A program made the position numbers and the translations under genes. Of a stretch of DNA of 5,566 bases, positions 1 to 5,566 are shown piece after piece. Positions within the stretch are counted from its first letter, which is position 1. The number at the start of each line of letters is the position of its first letter. The stretch is from Propionibacteriaceae bacterium UBA6122 (GTDB taxonomy: Bacteria > Actinomycetota > Actinomycetes > Propionibacteriales > Propionibacteriaceae). The DNA lies in assembly GCA_002428365.1 (NCBI GenBank), contig DIVW01000046.1:6031-11596 (forward strand), given 5' to 3'. The notes below the pieces were generated by a model that had not been told where the DNA came from, ran no database searches, and saw only the letters and a program-made list of their open reading frames with translations.

Positions 1-443
1 GCTCCCGGGTGCACGCCGAATCGCTGTGGACTAAAACTGCGCTCGATCTGGACGCAGTCAGGGAGCTCACTTTGGAACTGAAGCCGAAGGTTGATCAGCC
101 TGCTGGCACCGAGCCGGGACTGATCCTGGTGATCGAAGGCCTGGGCGAGTTCGTCAGCACCGCGGTGGAAAACGCGCTGGTAGAGGTGATCAAGGCGGCC
201 CGCCGCAACGGCCACCTCGTCGTTGGCGAACAGGAAACCTCAGCCTGGGGCTCGGGCTGGCCGCTGATCGCCGAGATTCGCAATGCCCGCCACGGCATCG
301 TGATGCAGCCTGACCCCGCCGATGGCGACATGCTCTTCAAGGAAGCATTCCCCCGCATCAAGCGCACCCAATACCCGCTGGGCCGCGGCGTCTACGTCCG
401 CTCCGGTAAGCAGTGGACGGTTCAGGTGCCCCTGCCCGAGTGA
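1..443 (+). CDS. FtsK/SpoIIIE-type ATPase, C-terminal end (type VII/ESX-like secretion), 5' truncated by window edge
   Basis: The frame is open to the left edge (codon phase starts at base 3), so the GTG at 9 is probably not the true start and only the last ~146 residues are visible. They look like the final ATPase domain of FtsK/SpoIIIE proteins that power WXG100 (type VII) secretion in actinobacteria. Numbering from the GTG, a hydrophobic strand ending in an acidic residue (LILVIEGLGEF, 38-48) fits a Walker B element. It is followed by a helix and strand (HLVVGEQETSAWGSG) and then the family's closing pattern: an IVMQPD strand, a DGDMLF motif, FPRIKR, and PLGRGVYVRSG before a VQVPL end. The Walker A motif must lie outside the window. 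The role expected from the family is membrane-associated recognition and export of substrates, possibly including the Rhs toxin nearby. The alternative is a chromosome-partition FtsK, which is less likely given the lack of a gamma domain at the end. Confidence 0.75.
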   Translation, partial: SRVHAESLWTKTALDLDAVRELTLELKPKVDQPAGTEPGLILVIEGLGEFVSTAVENALVEVIKAARRNGHLVVGEQETSAWGSGWPLIAEIRNARHGIVMQPDPADGDMLFKEAFPRIKRTQYPLGRGVYVRSGKQWTVQVPLPE

Positions 444-456
444 GCGCGGCGGGCGG

Positions 457-723
457 TCAGGATGCGGCGTAGCGCTGGCGGGCGGCTTCGCCGGTGGTGC
501 CGATCGCCTCGCCGAGTTCGCGCCAGGACAGGTGCGCTTCGCGGGCTTGGCGGATGGCTTCGGCAAGTTCCTTCTCGGCTGTGGCGCGGCGGAACGCAGC
601 GAGCTTGACCGCCATCAGCGGCGGCAGCGGCGCGTCGAAGTCCGCCGGCTTGGGGTCGTGGTTCTCGAAGGCGTCGGCGAGTTCGTCGGCGTGGGCGATG
701 AGGTCAGTCAATGAACGTCGCAT
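457..723 (-). CDS. Small helix-turn-helix protein, putative antitoxin of the adjacent BrnT-like gene
   Basis: This 88-residue protein has an acidic, helical N-terminal half (LTDLIAHADELADAFENHDP, 5-24), a charged central helix (about 41-62), and a C-terminal helix-turn-helix (LSWRELGEAIGTTGEAARQR, 65-84). The HTH has the layout of sigma-factor-like or small antitoxin DNA-binding domains. I chose the ATG at 723 because AGGTGA lies 5 nt upstream of it; a longer reading from 792 would add an Arg/Pro-rich tail overlapping the upstream gene. Its start is 5 nt from the stop of the preceding gene and its Shine-Dalgarno contains that stop codon, so the two are very likely translated as a pair. By analogy with toxin-first modules such as BrnTA, it may neutralise the neighbour and bind the tandem repeat at 996-1025 to repress the operon. 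Function is inferred; the HTH is the part seen directly. Confidence 0.72.
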   Translation of the reverse strand: MRRSLTDLIAHADELADAFENHDPKPADFDAPLPPLMAVKLAAFRRATAEKELAEAIRQAREAHLSWRELGEAIGTTGEAARQRYAAS

Positions 724-728
724 GGTGA

Positions 729-734
729 TCACCT
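729..734 (-). promoter_or_regulatory. Shine-Dalgarno of the HTH gene overlapping the upstream stop codon
   Basis: On the minus strand AGGTGA stands 5 nt before the ATG at 723 and its last three bases are the TGA stop of the BrnT-like gene. This decides the start of the HTH gene and suggests translational coupling within the pair. Confidence 0.6.
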
Positions 735-974
735 GAGGTACTTGGTCCGAGCTGGGCGCAGGGCGTGGGCGATGGCGAGCTCGCCACCCCACCAGATCAC
801 GACCCCGACCTCGATGAGCGTTCCCGCTGCATCGGGGCGAATGAACATGACCATGTCGTCGGCTTGGCTGACGTGACCGATCGCAAACCGCAGAGCGTGG
901 AGCATGTCCTCCTCAGCGACCCCGTGACGGTGCGCCGATTCCAAGATGATCGGCTCTTCCGACTCGTCAGCCAC
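729..974 (-). CDS. BrnT/RelE-like small protein, putative toxin of a type II toxin-antitoxin pair
   Basis: This 81-residue protein starts with GTG at 974; an in-frame stop at 993-995 rules out a much longer N-terminus, and GGAGGG stands 9 nt upstream. The order of elements is ESAHRHGVAEEDMLHALRFA (12-31), a strand with MVMFIRPD (41-48), AGTLIEVGVVIW, and a basic closing segment IAHALRPARTKYL. That order (HGV..ED helix, then strands, then a final HALxxAR strand) recalls BrnT, a RelE-fold ribonuclease toxin, and small actinobacterial proteins found next to HTH genes. Similarity to canonical BrnT is weak and I see no proven catalytic set, so the toxin role is inferred mainly from size, fold pattern and the tightly coupled HTH partner downstream. 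A non-toxic accessory protein is the alternative. Confidence 0.68.
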   Translation of the reverse strand: MADESEEPIILESAHRHGVAEEDMLHALRFAIGHVSQADDMVMFIRPDAAGTLIEVGVVIWWGGELAIAHALRPARTKYLR

Positions 975-983
975 GTCGGTCCG

Positions 984-989
984 CCCTCC
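984..989 (-). promoter_or_regulatory. Shine-Dalgarno of the BrnT-like gene
   Basis: GGAGGG on the minus strand, 9 nt before the GTG at 974. It supports the GTG as the start. The ATG at 991, upstream of this site, is in a different frame. Confidence 0.55.
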
Positions 990-995
990 ATATCA

Positions 996-1025
996 CAAGG
1001 TTACTTGCCACAAGGTTACTTGCCA
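996..1025. repeat. Exact 15-bp tandem direct repeat, candidate operator of the BrnT-like/HTH operon
   Basis: The unit caaggttacttgcca occurs twice with no mismatch and no spacer (996-1010 and 1011-1025); the preceding base is also shared. Each unit contains an imperfect dyad, CAAG-gtta-CTTG. The pair lies 22 bp upstream of the GTG start of the putative toxin gene, in the only sizeable non-coding gap of the left half. Two adjacent binding sites at a 15-bp spacing, upstream of an operon that encodes its own HTH protein, suggest autoregulation. This is inference. Confidence 0.6.
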
Positions 1026-1026
1026 A
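998..1026 (-). promoter_or_regulatory. Candidate sigma70-type promoter for the BrnT-like/HTH operon
   Basis: On the minus strand TTGGCA (1026-1021, one mismatch from TTGACA) is followed after 17 nt by TAACCT (1003-998, keeping T, A and final T of TATAAT). Transcription would start about 990-995, just before the GGAGGG site. Both boxes fall inside the tandem repeat, so a protein bound there would block the promoter. The -10 match is weak. Confidence 0.35.
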
Positions 1027-1104
1027 GCAGGCTGGGCATGGCTTCCACGTCCGCACCAGCAAAGCTGGCTAACGGATCGGACGCCACCCAGCCTGACCGT
1101 GCGC

Positions 1105-1290
1105 TCAGCGCGGCCGCTCAGCCGCTTCGGCGTTCCGCAGGGTATAGGCATGCCCCTCGCCATAGGTCTCGTTGAGGAGCTTCGCGGCCTCCTCGGTGGT
1201 GGTGGCCGCAATCGTGAAGCGCTCACCGGGCTGATCGTCAACCCAGATAACCCCGGTGTACTTCTTCAACAGATTCTGATCGTCATCCAT
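1105..1290 (-). CDS. Small conserved-looking hypothetical protein (61 aa)
   Basis: I do not recognise a named family. The protein is acidic at the start (MDDDQNLL), then has a strand-like run YTGVIWVDDQPGERFTIAA (11-29), a helix rich in Glu/Ala/Leu (TEEAAKLLNETYG), and a closing GHAYTLRNAEAAERPR. This suggests a small beta-alpha-beta unit. GAGGTGA lies 10 nt upstream of the ATG at 1290. The gene is co-directional with the Rhs toxin and the immunity candidate and begins 68 bp after the latter ends, so it may share their transcript. No signal peptide or membrane segment is seen. It could be a second cassette component, a remnant of an older immunity set, or an unrelated housekeeping ORF. The sensible amino-acid pattern and ribosome site argue that it is real. 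Confidence 0.6.
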   Translation of the reverse strand: MDDDQNLLKKYTGVIWVDDQPGERFTIAATTTEEAAKLLNETYGEGHAYTLRNAEAAERPR

Positions 1291-1358
1291 CGGTCTTCAT
1301 TCACCTCAGACATGGGCGAACCATCGACCAACGCCCACACACCCACCACGCATGCCCA

Positions 1359-2018
1359 TTATTTTGCCCCCAGGGCTCTGGCTTCGGGAGACTCGGGGAC
1401 GAACAACTCCACTCCGAACTCACGGTCATCAAACCAGCCAAAAGTAGCCAGCATCGCCAACTCATGTGAACGCGGATCCAGCCTGTTTAACGCTGCGAAC
1501 CGGAGCGCCGGTCCGGAAGGAAGTTTCTCACTGAGTATCCGGCGAGCTGCATCCTCGACCACCGGACGGGATGACCTCGACCACGACGCAATCCCCACAA
1601 CCCCAACTGCATAGAGCGTCGCGACCGCCCATCCCCACCCGCCACTATCGACTCGCACCAAGCCCGCACGCATGAAACTCATGCCGCCGTCCAAGTCGAC
1701 CTCCAACTCGATCACCTCACGTCCCGCGAGATCGGCACCGCGCAAAGAAAGCGCAGTCGCCAGAGACTGACGCGAGGCGCGAATCGATGCCGATGAGGCT
1801 CGCCGCGAGATGACCTGATAGTCCGTGACCAAGACCCATAGCTCTGGCACTCCCGGCCCCCCGCCAAGGGTCGAGGTGAGCTTCTCCGACAGCCCGGCAA
1901 CAGCCGCCCGACGCGACCGGTCATCAGGCGCGGCGACACTACAAGACAGCACCCAAAGACCCGCATCCAGCTCCGCTGGCCAACTTGAGGCAGACTCGAA
2001 CGCGACGTCAATAGTCAT
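1359..2018 (-). CDS. Putative immunity protein for the Rhs nuclease toxin (219 aa, family not recognised)
   Basis: The reading frame stays open well upstream (to 2366), but the first 116 codons of that reading lie inside the Rhs gene. The ATG at 2018 is the natural start: it overlaps the Rhs stop by 11 bp, with a weak GGGTGG before it. An ATG 8 codons earlier (2042) is possible. The product has no signal peptide; there is one hydrophobic stretch (about 128-146, GWGWAVATLYAVGVVGIAS) that could be a buried strand-helix or a membrane segment, and a Glu/Asp-rich C-terminal third (EFGVELFVPESPEA near 200-213). I recognise no immunity family. The role is inferred from position: in Rhs polymorphic toxins the gene directly after the toxin tip normally encodes its inhibitor, and the overlap would couple their synthesis. 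GC content (53-58% in two sampled lines) is below the Rhs core, as for an exchanged cassette. Confidence 0.65.
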   Translation of the reverse strand: MTIDVAFESASSWPAELDAGLWVLSCSVAAPDDRSRRAAVAGLSEKLTSTLGGGPGVPELWVLVTDYQVISRRASSASIRASRQSLATALSLRGADLAGREVIELEVDLDGGMSFMRAGLVRVDSGGWGWAVATLYAVGVVGIASWSRSSRPVVEDAARRILSEKLPSGPALRFAALNRLDPRSHELAMLATFGWFDDREFGVELFVPESPEARALGAK

Positions 2019-5000
2019 AGTGCCACCCAGTGTCGACACCATCGATTGAGACGTTGAAGTGGGGCCCGCGGTTCTGTGGGTCGCCAGGCCCGAAATTGTG
2101 GCCCGCGGCATCGTCACGAATTGCAACCTTCTGGGGTCCCACGTTGAAATCGTAGTTGCTGCCCGGCACCACTTTGCCCCTCCTGTCAATGTTCGGTGAG
2201 ACTTCTGGCACCTCAGACATCGGGACTCCACTGTCTCGCTTCGCTTGTCTGAACGCGCCGTTCCTACTAGCACCACTTGGAGTCCGGTTCGGAGGGGGCG
2301 CGCCGCCCCCCGCGTCCACGCCATGCAACCCCAGGGGGTCGATTTGGGTGGTGGGGTTGGGCACATAAGCGTGCGGGTTCGGTGATGGCGCCAAACCCAG
2401 GGGGTCGGCGGTTACGTACCGACCGGTGTCGGGGTTGTAGTAGCGGTTCAGGTTGTAGAACAGGCCGGTCTCAACGTCGTGATACTGGCCGGGGAACCGT
2501 AATGGCATCGCCGCATCGGCATCGGTCGCACCCCAGACGCTGGCATTGCTGGTCCAAGCCACCTCGCCTTCGGCGCTGAGCAGCCGCACCGGGGCACCGA
2601 CCAGGTCGGTGACGATCGCAGCAAACTCGGCATCGACTTGGGCCTGCGACCAGCCCGCCGATCCACCAGCATCCCGGTTGGTCTGCGACTGGGCGATCGG
2701 AGTGAAACCGTCATGTTCCCAGGTGGTCGTCCGCACGCCAGCAGCACTGTTGTGCACCTGCTCAACGAGCACCGGTCCGTCCCAGGCAAACCGCCAAGAC
2801 TCCACCATTGCCCCGGCACCATCGAGATGGGTCTTGCTGATCCGCCGGTTCAGCGGGTCATAGCCGTAGGTCCAACGGTGACCGTCGGGGGTGAACACCT
2901 CGGTCAGCTGATTCAGCGAGTTCCAGACGTAGCGCCAGGTCTTCGTCCCGCCAGACAACAGTCGACGAGCCCGGGTCACCAATCGGCCCGCCGCGTCGTA
3001 GGTGTAGGAATCCCGACCAGCCTGAGCTAGCAGCGTCCCGGAGTAGGTGCGCTCGCCTTGGGCCTCGGTGTTTGCGGTGTTCCAAGAAGCATCGGTGATG
3101 TTGCCAGCCGGGTCGTAGGAGTAGGTCTCCCCCGCCCCGCCTGCGCCGGTCACGGCACTGATCCGGCCAGCCGAATCCAGCGCCAACTGACGGGTGCCAG
3201 TGGCTGAGTCCTGCACCTCGGTCAGCTCGCCAGCAGCGGCGTAGCCGTAGGCCACCTGCCAACTGGCCTGCTCCCCGACCACCCCGGACGTGGCCCGCGA
3301 GGCCAGCCGTCCCATCACGTCGAAGACCGAATCGATCCGGCCACCGGCGAACTCCACGCTCGTGGCCCGACCCAGTTGGTCTAGGCCAAAGCTGACCTGC
3401 TGGCCAGCGAACTCCAGGCCCTGGTGGCGTCCGGCCTGATCCAACGACCAATCCGAGGACACCCCGGCCGGGGTGACTCGGCCAACCCGGCGACCGGCGG
3501 CATCCAGCTGCCAGGCCATCCGGGCGCCATCAATGGTTTCGGCCACCAGCCGACCTGAGCGATCCAACTCCCGGGCCAACTCGACCCCTGCCCCACGGGC
3601 ATTGAGCAGTCGCCCGGCGGCGTCATAACTGAACTCGACGGTTTGGCCGTCGGCGTGGCGTCGCGCCGCCCGACCGGCCCGGTCGTAGTCGATCTCGACC
3701 CGCTCACCGGCCGCGTTGATCATCGCTGTCGTGCGGCCAGCCGCATCAAGTTCGTAGCGCGCCGCCCGGCCGTCGTAGTCGACCTCGCCGACTACCCGGC
3801 CAGCCGCATCGCGGAGGTAGCGCCAAGTGGCCTGATTCTGGTTGGTCACCGAGATCAGTCGGCACTCGTTGTCGTAGGCCAAAGCCAGCACCGAGCCGTC
3901 GGGGTTTCTGATCGAGGCCACCACATCGAAGGGGGCAACCGAATACCTGGTCACCCGACCAGCTGGGTCAACCTGCTCGATCAGATTGCCCTGACCGTCC
4001 CACGTCCACGTCTCTTTGGTGCCATCGGGGTTCACCCGCGAGAGCAGTCGGCCTTCCGCCGACCACGACAACACCCGGGTGCCCCCGGCGGGGTCGACGA
4101 CCCGCACCGGATTGCCCAGCAGATCCCGCTCGATCACGGTCGACCCGGCAGCGTCGCGAGCAGCGGTCACCAGCCCGGCGGGATCACGAGACAACTCGAC
4201 CATCCGGTTGGACGCATCGGTCACCACCACCTGGCGGCCACCATCAAGCCACTGCCACGATTCGACCCCACCCAGCGGATCGACCCGCTCCAGCAGACGC
4301 CCAGCCTCATCAAAACGCTGCGACGTGACCGCCCCGGTGGCATCGACGACCGCCAGCGGCAACCCGGCCGCGTCGTAGGTCACCAGCGTGGAGGCGCCCT
4401 CAGGGTCGGTGATGCTCACCATCCGCGAGGCTTCGTCCCAACCGAACAAGGTTTTGTTGCCCAGCGGGTCGCGCGCAGCGATCTTGCGCGAACTGGAGTC
4501 GTAGTCATGCTCGGTGCGGTTACCGAGCTCATCGATCTCGGCCACGATCAGACCCCGCTGGTCGATCTCGAAGCTCTTCTGGCCGCCGTCCGGGTTGGTG
4601 ATCAGGGTGGTCAAGCCACCGGTCAATGGCCCCTCAAGGTAGGCATAGGCATAGCGGTAGGTGGCATCGTCAGCGTCCGGTAGCCCCTCGCTCACACACC
4701 GATCAGCCTGATCGTAGGCATACACGTAGCGCGTGCCGTTGGCATCGATCCAGCCGGCCACTCGCTCGGCCTGGTCAAGTTCGTAGCGGACGGTCGCGCC
4801 CGTGGCCGAGGTTTCGGCCACCAGGTTGGCCTGCACGAAATCGAAGCTGGTCAACGGCACCGTGGAACCACCACTGCTGGCCAGTGCCAGCGAAGTGACC
4901 CGTCCGTCGTGGCTGGTCACCACCACTTCGTAGCCGCCGTGATGCAGCACCCGGGACGGCATGCCAGCGGCGTCGCGCTGATAGCGAATCCAGTTGCCCG

Positions 5001-5566
5001 CGCGATCAGTCTGCTCCACCAGCCACTTGTCGGTGCCCGCACCGGCGAAGCGATAGCTCAGCCCACTGACTGGGTCGGCGGCCAGATACTCCTCGGCAGT
5101 GACTCTGCGCAGGGTCCAGCGATCGGCACTTCCCCACGGCAACGCCTCGGCGCCCTCTGCCAGCAGCGGGAAGGCCAACACTGAGGCGTCCCCGCGCACC
5201 AACGAGAGCTGATCTTCCCCGACTTCCAGCCGCTGATCCAGGCTGGAGGCCCAGCGGGCACCGAACAGGCGCCCCTGCCTGAACCCGGACACGTAGCGCC
5301 GCGTCAAGACCAGCGGCAGCTCCCCGGGCAACTGAGCATCAAGACGAGTGAAGAAGACGAACCCATTGGCAGCGTCCACCGGCTCACCGATGTCGGTGCA
5401 ACGCGTGGACGGCTCGCTGCCTTTCACCTTCGACGGCAGGTTCTTCAAGGAGCCAGCAATGTCTTTGAAGGCGGTCTTCGCACCGGCCTTGAGGCCCATC
5501 TTGGCCAGGCCGCCGAGGACGCCGCGCAGCGCTCCGCCGACGCCGATGCAGCCCAGGGCAGCGAAC
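2008..5566 (-). CDS. Rhs/YD-repeat polymorphic toxin, 5' truncated by window edge
   Basis: The frame is open through the right edge: 22 further codons before the ATG at 5499 encode a glycine-rich, hydrophobic run, so the true start is probably outside the window. Numbering from 5499: a basic linker (1-30) leads into a DUF6531-type pre-Rhs domain (about 31-100, with CTDIGEPVDAANG, LPGELPLVLTRRYVSG and FGARWASSLDQRLEV). A long YD-repeat region follows (about 150-880, e.g. FDEAGR at 396, YDRAGR at 605, YDAAGR at 625 and 834), then the Rhs-core end (RFPGQYHDVETGLFYNLNRY then YNPDTGRYVTADPLGL, 1001-1036). PTTQIDPLGL (1049-1058) fits the PxxxxDPxGL motif after which the toxin tip begins and, in studied Rhs/TcC proteins, is cut off. 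A GGGAPPP linker and a nuclease-like tip (1080-1163) finish the protein. The repeats form a hollow shell holding the toxin in known structures. The export route is not visible; type VII is plausible from the neighbouring ATPase. Confidence 0.95.
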   Translation of the reverse strand, partial: FAALGCIGVGGALRGVLGGLAKMGLKAGAKTAFKDIAGSLKNLPSKVKGSEPSTRCTDIGEPVDAANGFVFFTRLDAQLPGELPLVLTRRYVSGFRQGRLFGARWASSLDQRLEVGEDQLSLVRGDASVLAFPLLAEGAEALPWGSADRWTLRRVTAEEYLAADPVSGLSYRFAGAGTDKWLVEQTDRAGNWIRYQRDAAGMPSRVLHHGGYEVVVTSHDGRVTSLALASSGGSTVPLTSFDFVQANLVAETSATGATVRYELDQAERVAGWIDANGTRYVYAYDQADRCVSEGLPDADDATYRYAYAYLEGPLTGGLTTLITNPDGGQKSFEIDQRGLIVAEIDELGNRTEHDYDSSSRKIAARDPLGNKTLFGWDEASRMVSITDPEGASTLVTYDAAGLPLAVVDATGAVTSQRFDEAGRLLERVDPLGGVESWQWLDGGRQVVVTDASNRMVELSRDPAGLVTAARDAAGSTVIERDLLGNPVRVVDPAGGTRVLSWSAEGRLLSRVNPDGTKETWTWDGQGNLIEQVDPAGRVTRYSVAPFDVVASIRNPDGSVLALAYDNECRLISVTNQNQATWRYLRDAAGRVVGEVDYDGRAARYELDAAGRTTAMINAAGERVEIDYDRAGRAARRHADGQTVEFSYDAAGRLLNARGAGVELARELDRSGRLVAETIDGARMAWQLDAAGRRVGRVTPAGVSSDWSLDQAGRHQGLEFAGQQVSFGLDQLGRATSVEFAGGRIDSVFDVMGRLASRATSGVVGEQASWQVAYGYAAAGELTEVQDSATGTRQLALDSAGRISAVTGAGGAGETYSYDPAGNITDASWNTANTEAQGERTYSGTLLAQAGRDSYTYDAAGRLVTRARRLLSGGTKTWRYVWNSLNQLTEVFTPDGHRWTYGYDPLNRRISKTHLDGAGAMVESWRFAWDGPVLVEQVHNSAAGVRTTTWEHDGFTPIAQSQTNRDAGGSAGWSQAQVDAEFAAIVTDLVGAPVRLLSAEGEVAWTSNASVWGATDADAAMPLRFPGQYHDVETGLFYNLNRYYNPDTGRYVTADPLGLAPSPNPHAYVPNPTTQIDPLGLHGVDAGGGAPPPNRTPSGASRNGAFRQAKRDSGVPMSEVPEVSPNIDRRGKVVPGSNYDFNVGPQKVAIRDDAAGHNFGPGDPQNRGPHFNVSIDGVDTGWHYDY
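2011..2262 (-). other. C-terminal toxin domain of the Rhs protein, HNH/endonuclease VII-like
   Basis: Residues 1080-1163 begin with NGAFRQAKRDSGVPMSEVPE, the opening I associate with HNH/endonuclease VII-fold polymorphic toxins, then RRGKVVPGSNYDF and QKVAIRDDAAGHNFG (ends 1137), QNRGPHFNV (1142-1150) and a WHYDY end (1159-1163). His1134, His1147 and His1160 are candidate metal or catalytic ligands, with Asp1129/Asp1130 in place of the [ED]H pair described for the Tox-HNH-EHHH family. The expected activity is cleavage of nucleic acid in a target cell. The family call is from memory of motifs, so the subfamily is uncertain. Confidence 0.6.
2294..2310. repeat. Perfect 7-bp inverted repeat in the linker between Rhs core and toxin tip
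   Basis: Arms gggggcg (2294-2300) and cgccccc (2304-2310) are separated by 3 bases. They lie in codons for the Gly/Pro-rich linker just before the nuclease domain. No run of T follows on either strand, so a rho-independent terminator is unlikely. Part of the symmetry follows simply from adjacent Gly and Pro codons. Confidence 0.55.
2330..2407. repeat. 12-bp direct repeat pair coding for the two DPLGL motifs
   Basis: cccagggggtcg occurs at 2330-2341 and 2396-2407, exactly 66 bp (22 codons) apart and in the same frame. The copies encode the DPLGL at 1054-1058 and at 1032-1036. The motif is conserved in Rhs proteins, but identical codon use makes the pair a possible site of slippage or recombination. 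Confidence 0.5.

Noticed and set aside
434..454. Possible terminator hairpin between the convergent ATPase and HTH genes
   Set aside because: Only a 5-bp stem (gcccg/cgggc) with an 11-nt loop and no T run on either strand.
724..792. Longer start for the HTH gene at 792
   Set aside because: The added 23 residues are Arg/Pro-rich and overlap the upstream gene; the ATG at 723 has a well-placed AGGTGA.
1056..1068. Small hairpin ccagc-aaa-gctgg downstream of the 61-residue gene
   Set aside because: A 5-bp stem without a T run is too weak to call a terminator.
1313..1337. Inverted repeat tgggcg/cgccca in the gap between immunity candidate and small gene
   Set aside because: Six base pairs with a 13-nt loop and no T run; it could arise by chance in GC-rich DNA, and I cannot support a terminator or attenuator.
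946..1614. 222-codon plus-strand open frame across the tandem repeat and small gene
   Set aside because: It runs antisense over three minus-strand genes and the intergenic repeat, has no domain pattern, and low-complexity Ser/Thr/Pro/Arg content.
2019..2366. N-terminal extension of the immunity candidate to an upstream start
   Set aside because: These 116 codons lie in another frame of the Rhs toxin tip and linker, and their composition (Pro/Thr/Arg/Ser-rich) looks like out-of-frame sequence. The ATG at 2018 fits the usual toxin-immunity overlap.
3643..4683. 346-codon open frame on the plus strand
   Set aside because: It is antisense to the YD-repeat region; its Arg/His/Pro/Val-rich product shows no domain and reflects GC-rich repeat codons on the other strand.
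2011..5499. Degenerate YD repeats considered as a DNA repeat array or CRISPR
   Set aside because: The repetition is at protein level (YDxxGR-like units of about 20 residues) with diverged nucleotides and no constant repeat/spacer structure.

Overview
The window looks like part of an actinobacterial (Actinomycetota) chromosome. Rhs-core DNA is GC-rich (67-73% in hand-counted 60-base lines), and the left-edge ATPase resembles the type VII (ESX-like) FtsK/SpoIIIE ATPases of that phylum. The pre-Rhs domain and the HTH/BrnT-like gene pair are also of kinds common there. I cannot name a genus.

Layout, left to right: (1) On the plus strand, positions 1-443 are the 3' end of an FtsK/SpoIIIE-type ATPase gene that starts outside the window. 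(2) It converges, with a 13-bp gap, on a minus-strand two-gene module at 457-974: a small BrnT/RelE-like putative toxin read first, then a small helix-turn-helix putative antitoxin. An exact 15-bp tandem repeat (996-1025) lies just upstream and overlaps a candidate promoter. (3) On the minus strand, 1105-1290 encodes an unrecognised 61-residue protein. (4) On the minus strand, 1359-2018 encodes an unrecognised 219-residue protein whose start overlaps the stop of the next gene upstream; it is the natural candidate for the immunity protein. (5) On the minus strand, 2008-5566 is a large Rhs/YD-repeat polymorphic toxin, open at the right edge. It has a DUF6531-type pre-Rhs domain, a long YD-repeat shell, the conserved Rhs-core end with a PxxxxDPxGL motif, and a variable tip of about 85 residues resembling HNH/endonuclease VII-fold nuclease toxins.

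How it fits together: the minus-strand genes read Rhs toxin, then immunity candidate, then small ORF, and the BrnT-like/HTH pair probably has its own promoter. The Rhs protein would enclose and deliver a nuclease tip to neighbouring cells, and the overlapping downstream gene would protect the producer. The nearby type VII-like ATPase suggests an export route, but this is inference because the Rhs N-terminus and most of the ATPase lie outside the window. GC content falls by roughly 10 points at the start of the nuclease tip and stays lower through the immunity candidate, as expected for a swapped-in tip/immunity cassette. No rRNA, tRNA, CRISPR array or insertion sequence is visible, and no stretch over 300 bases lacks a gene.
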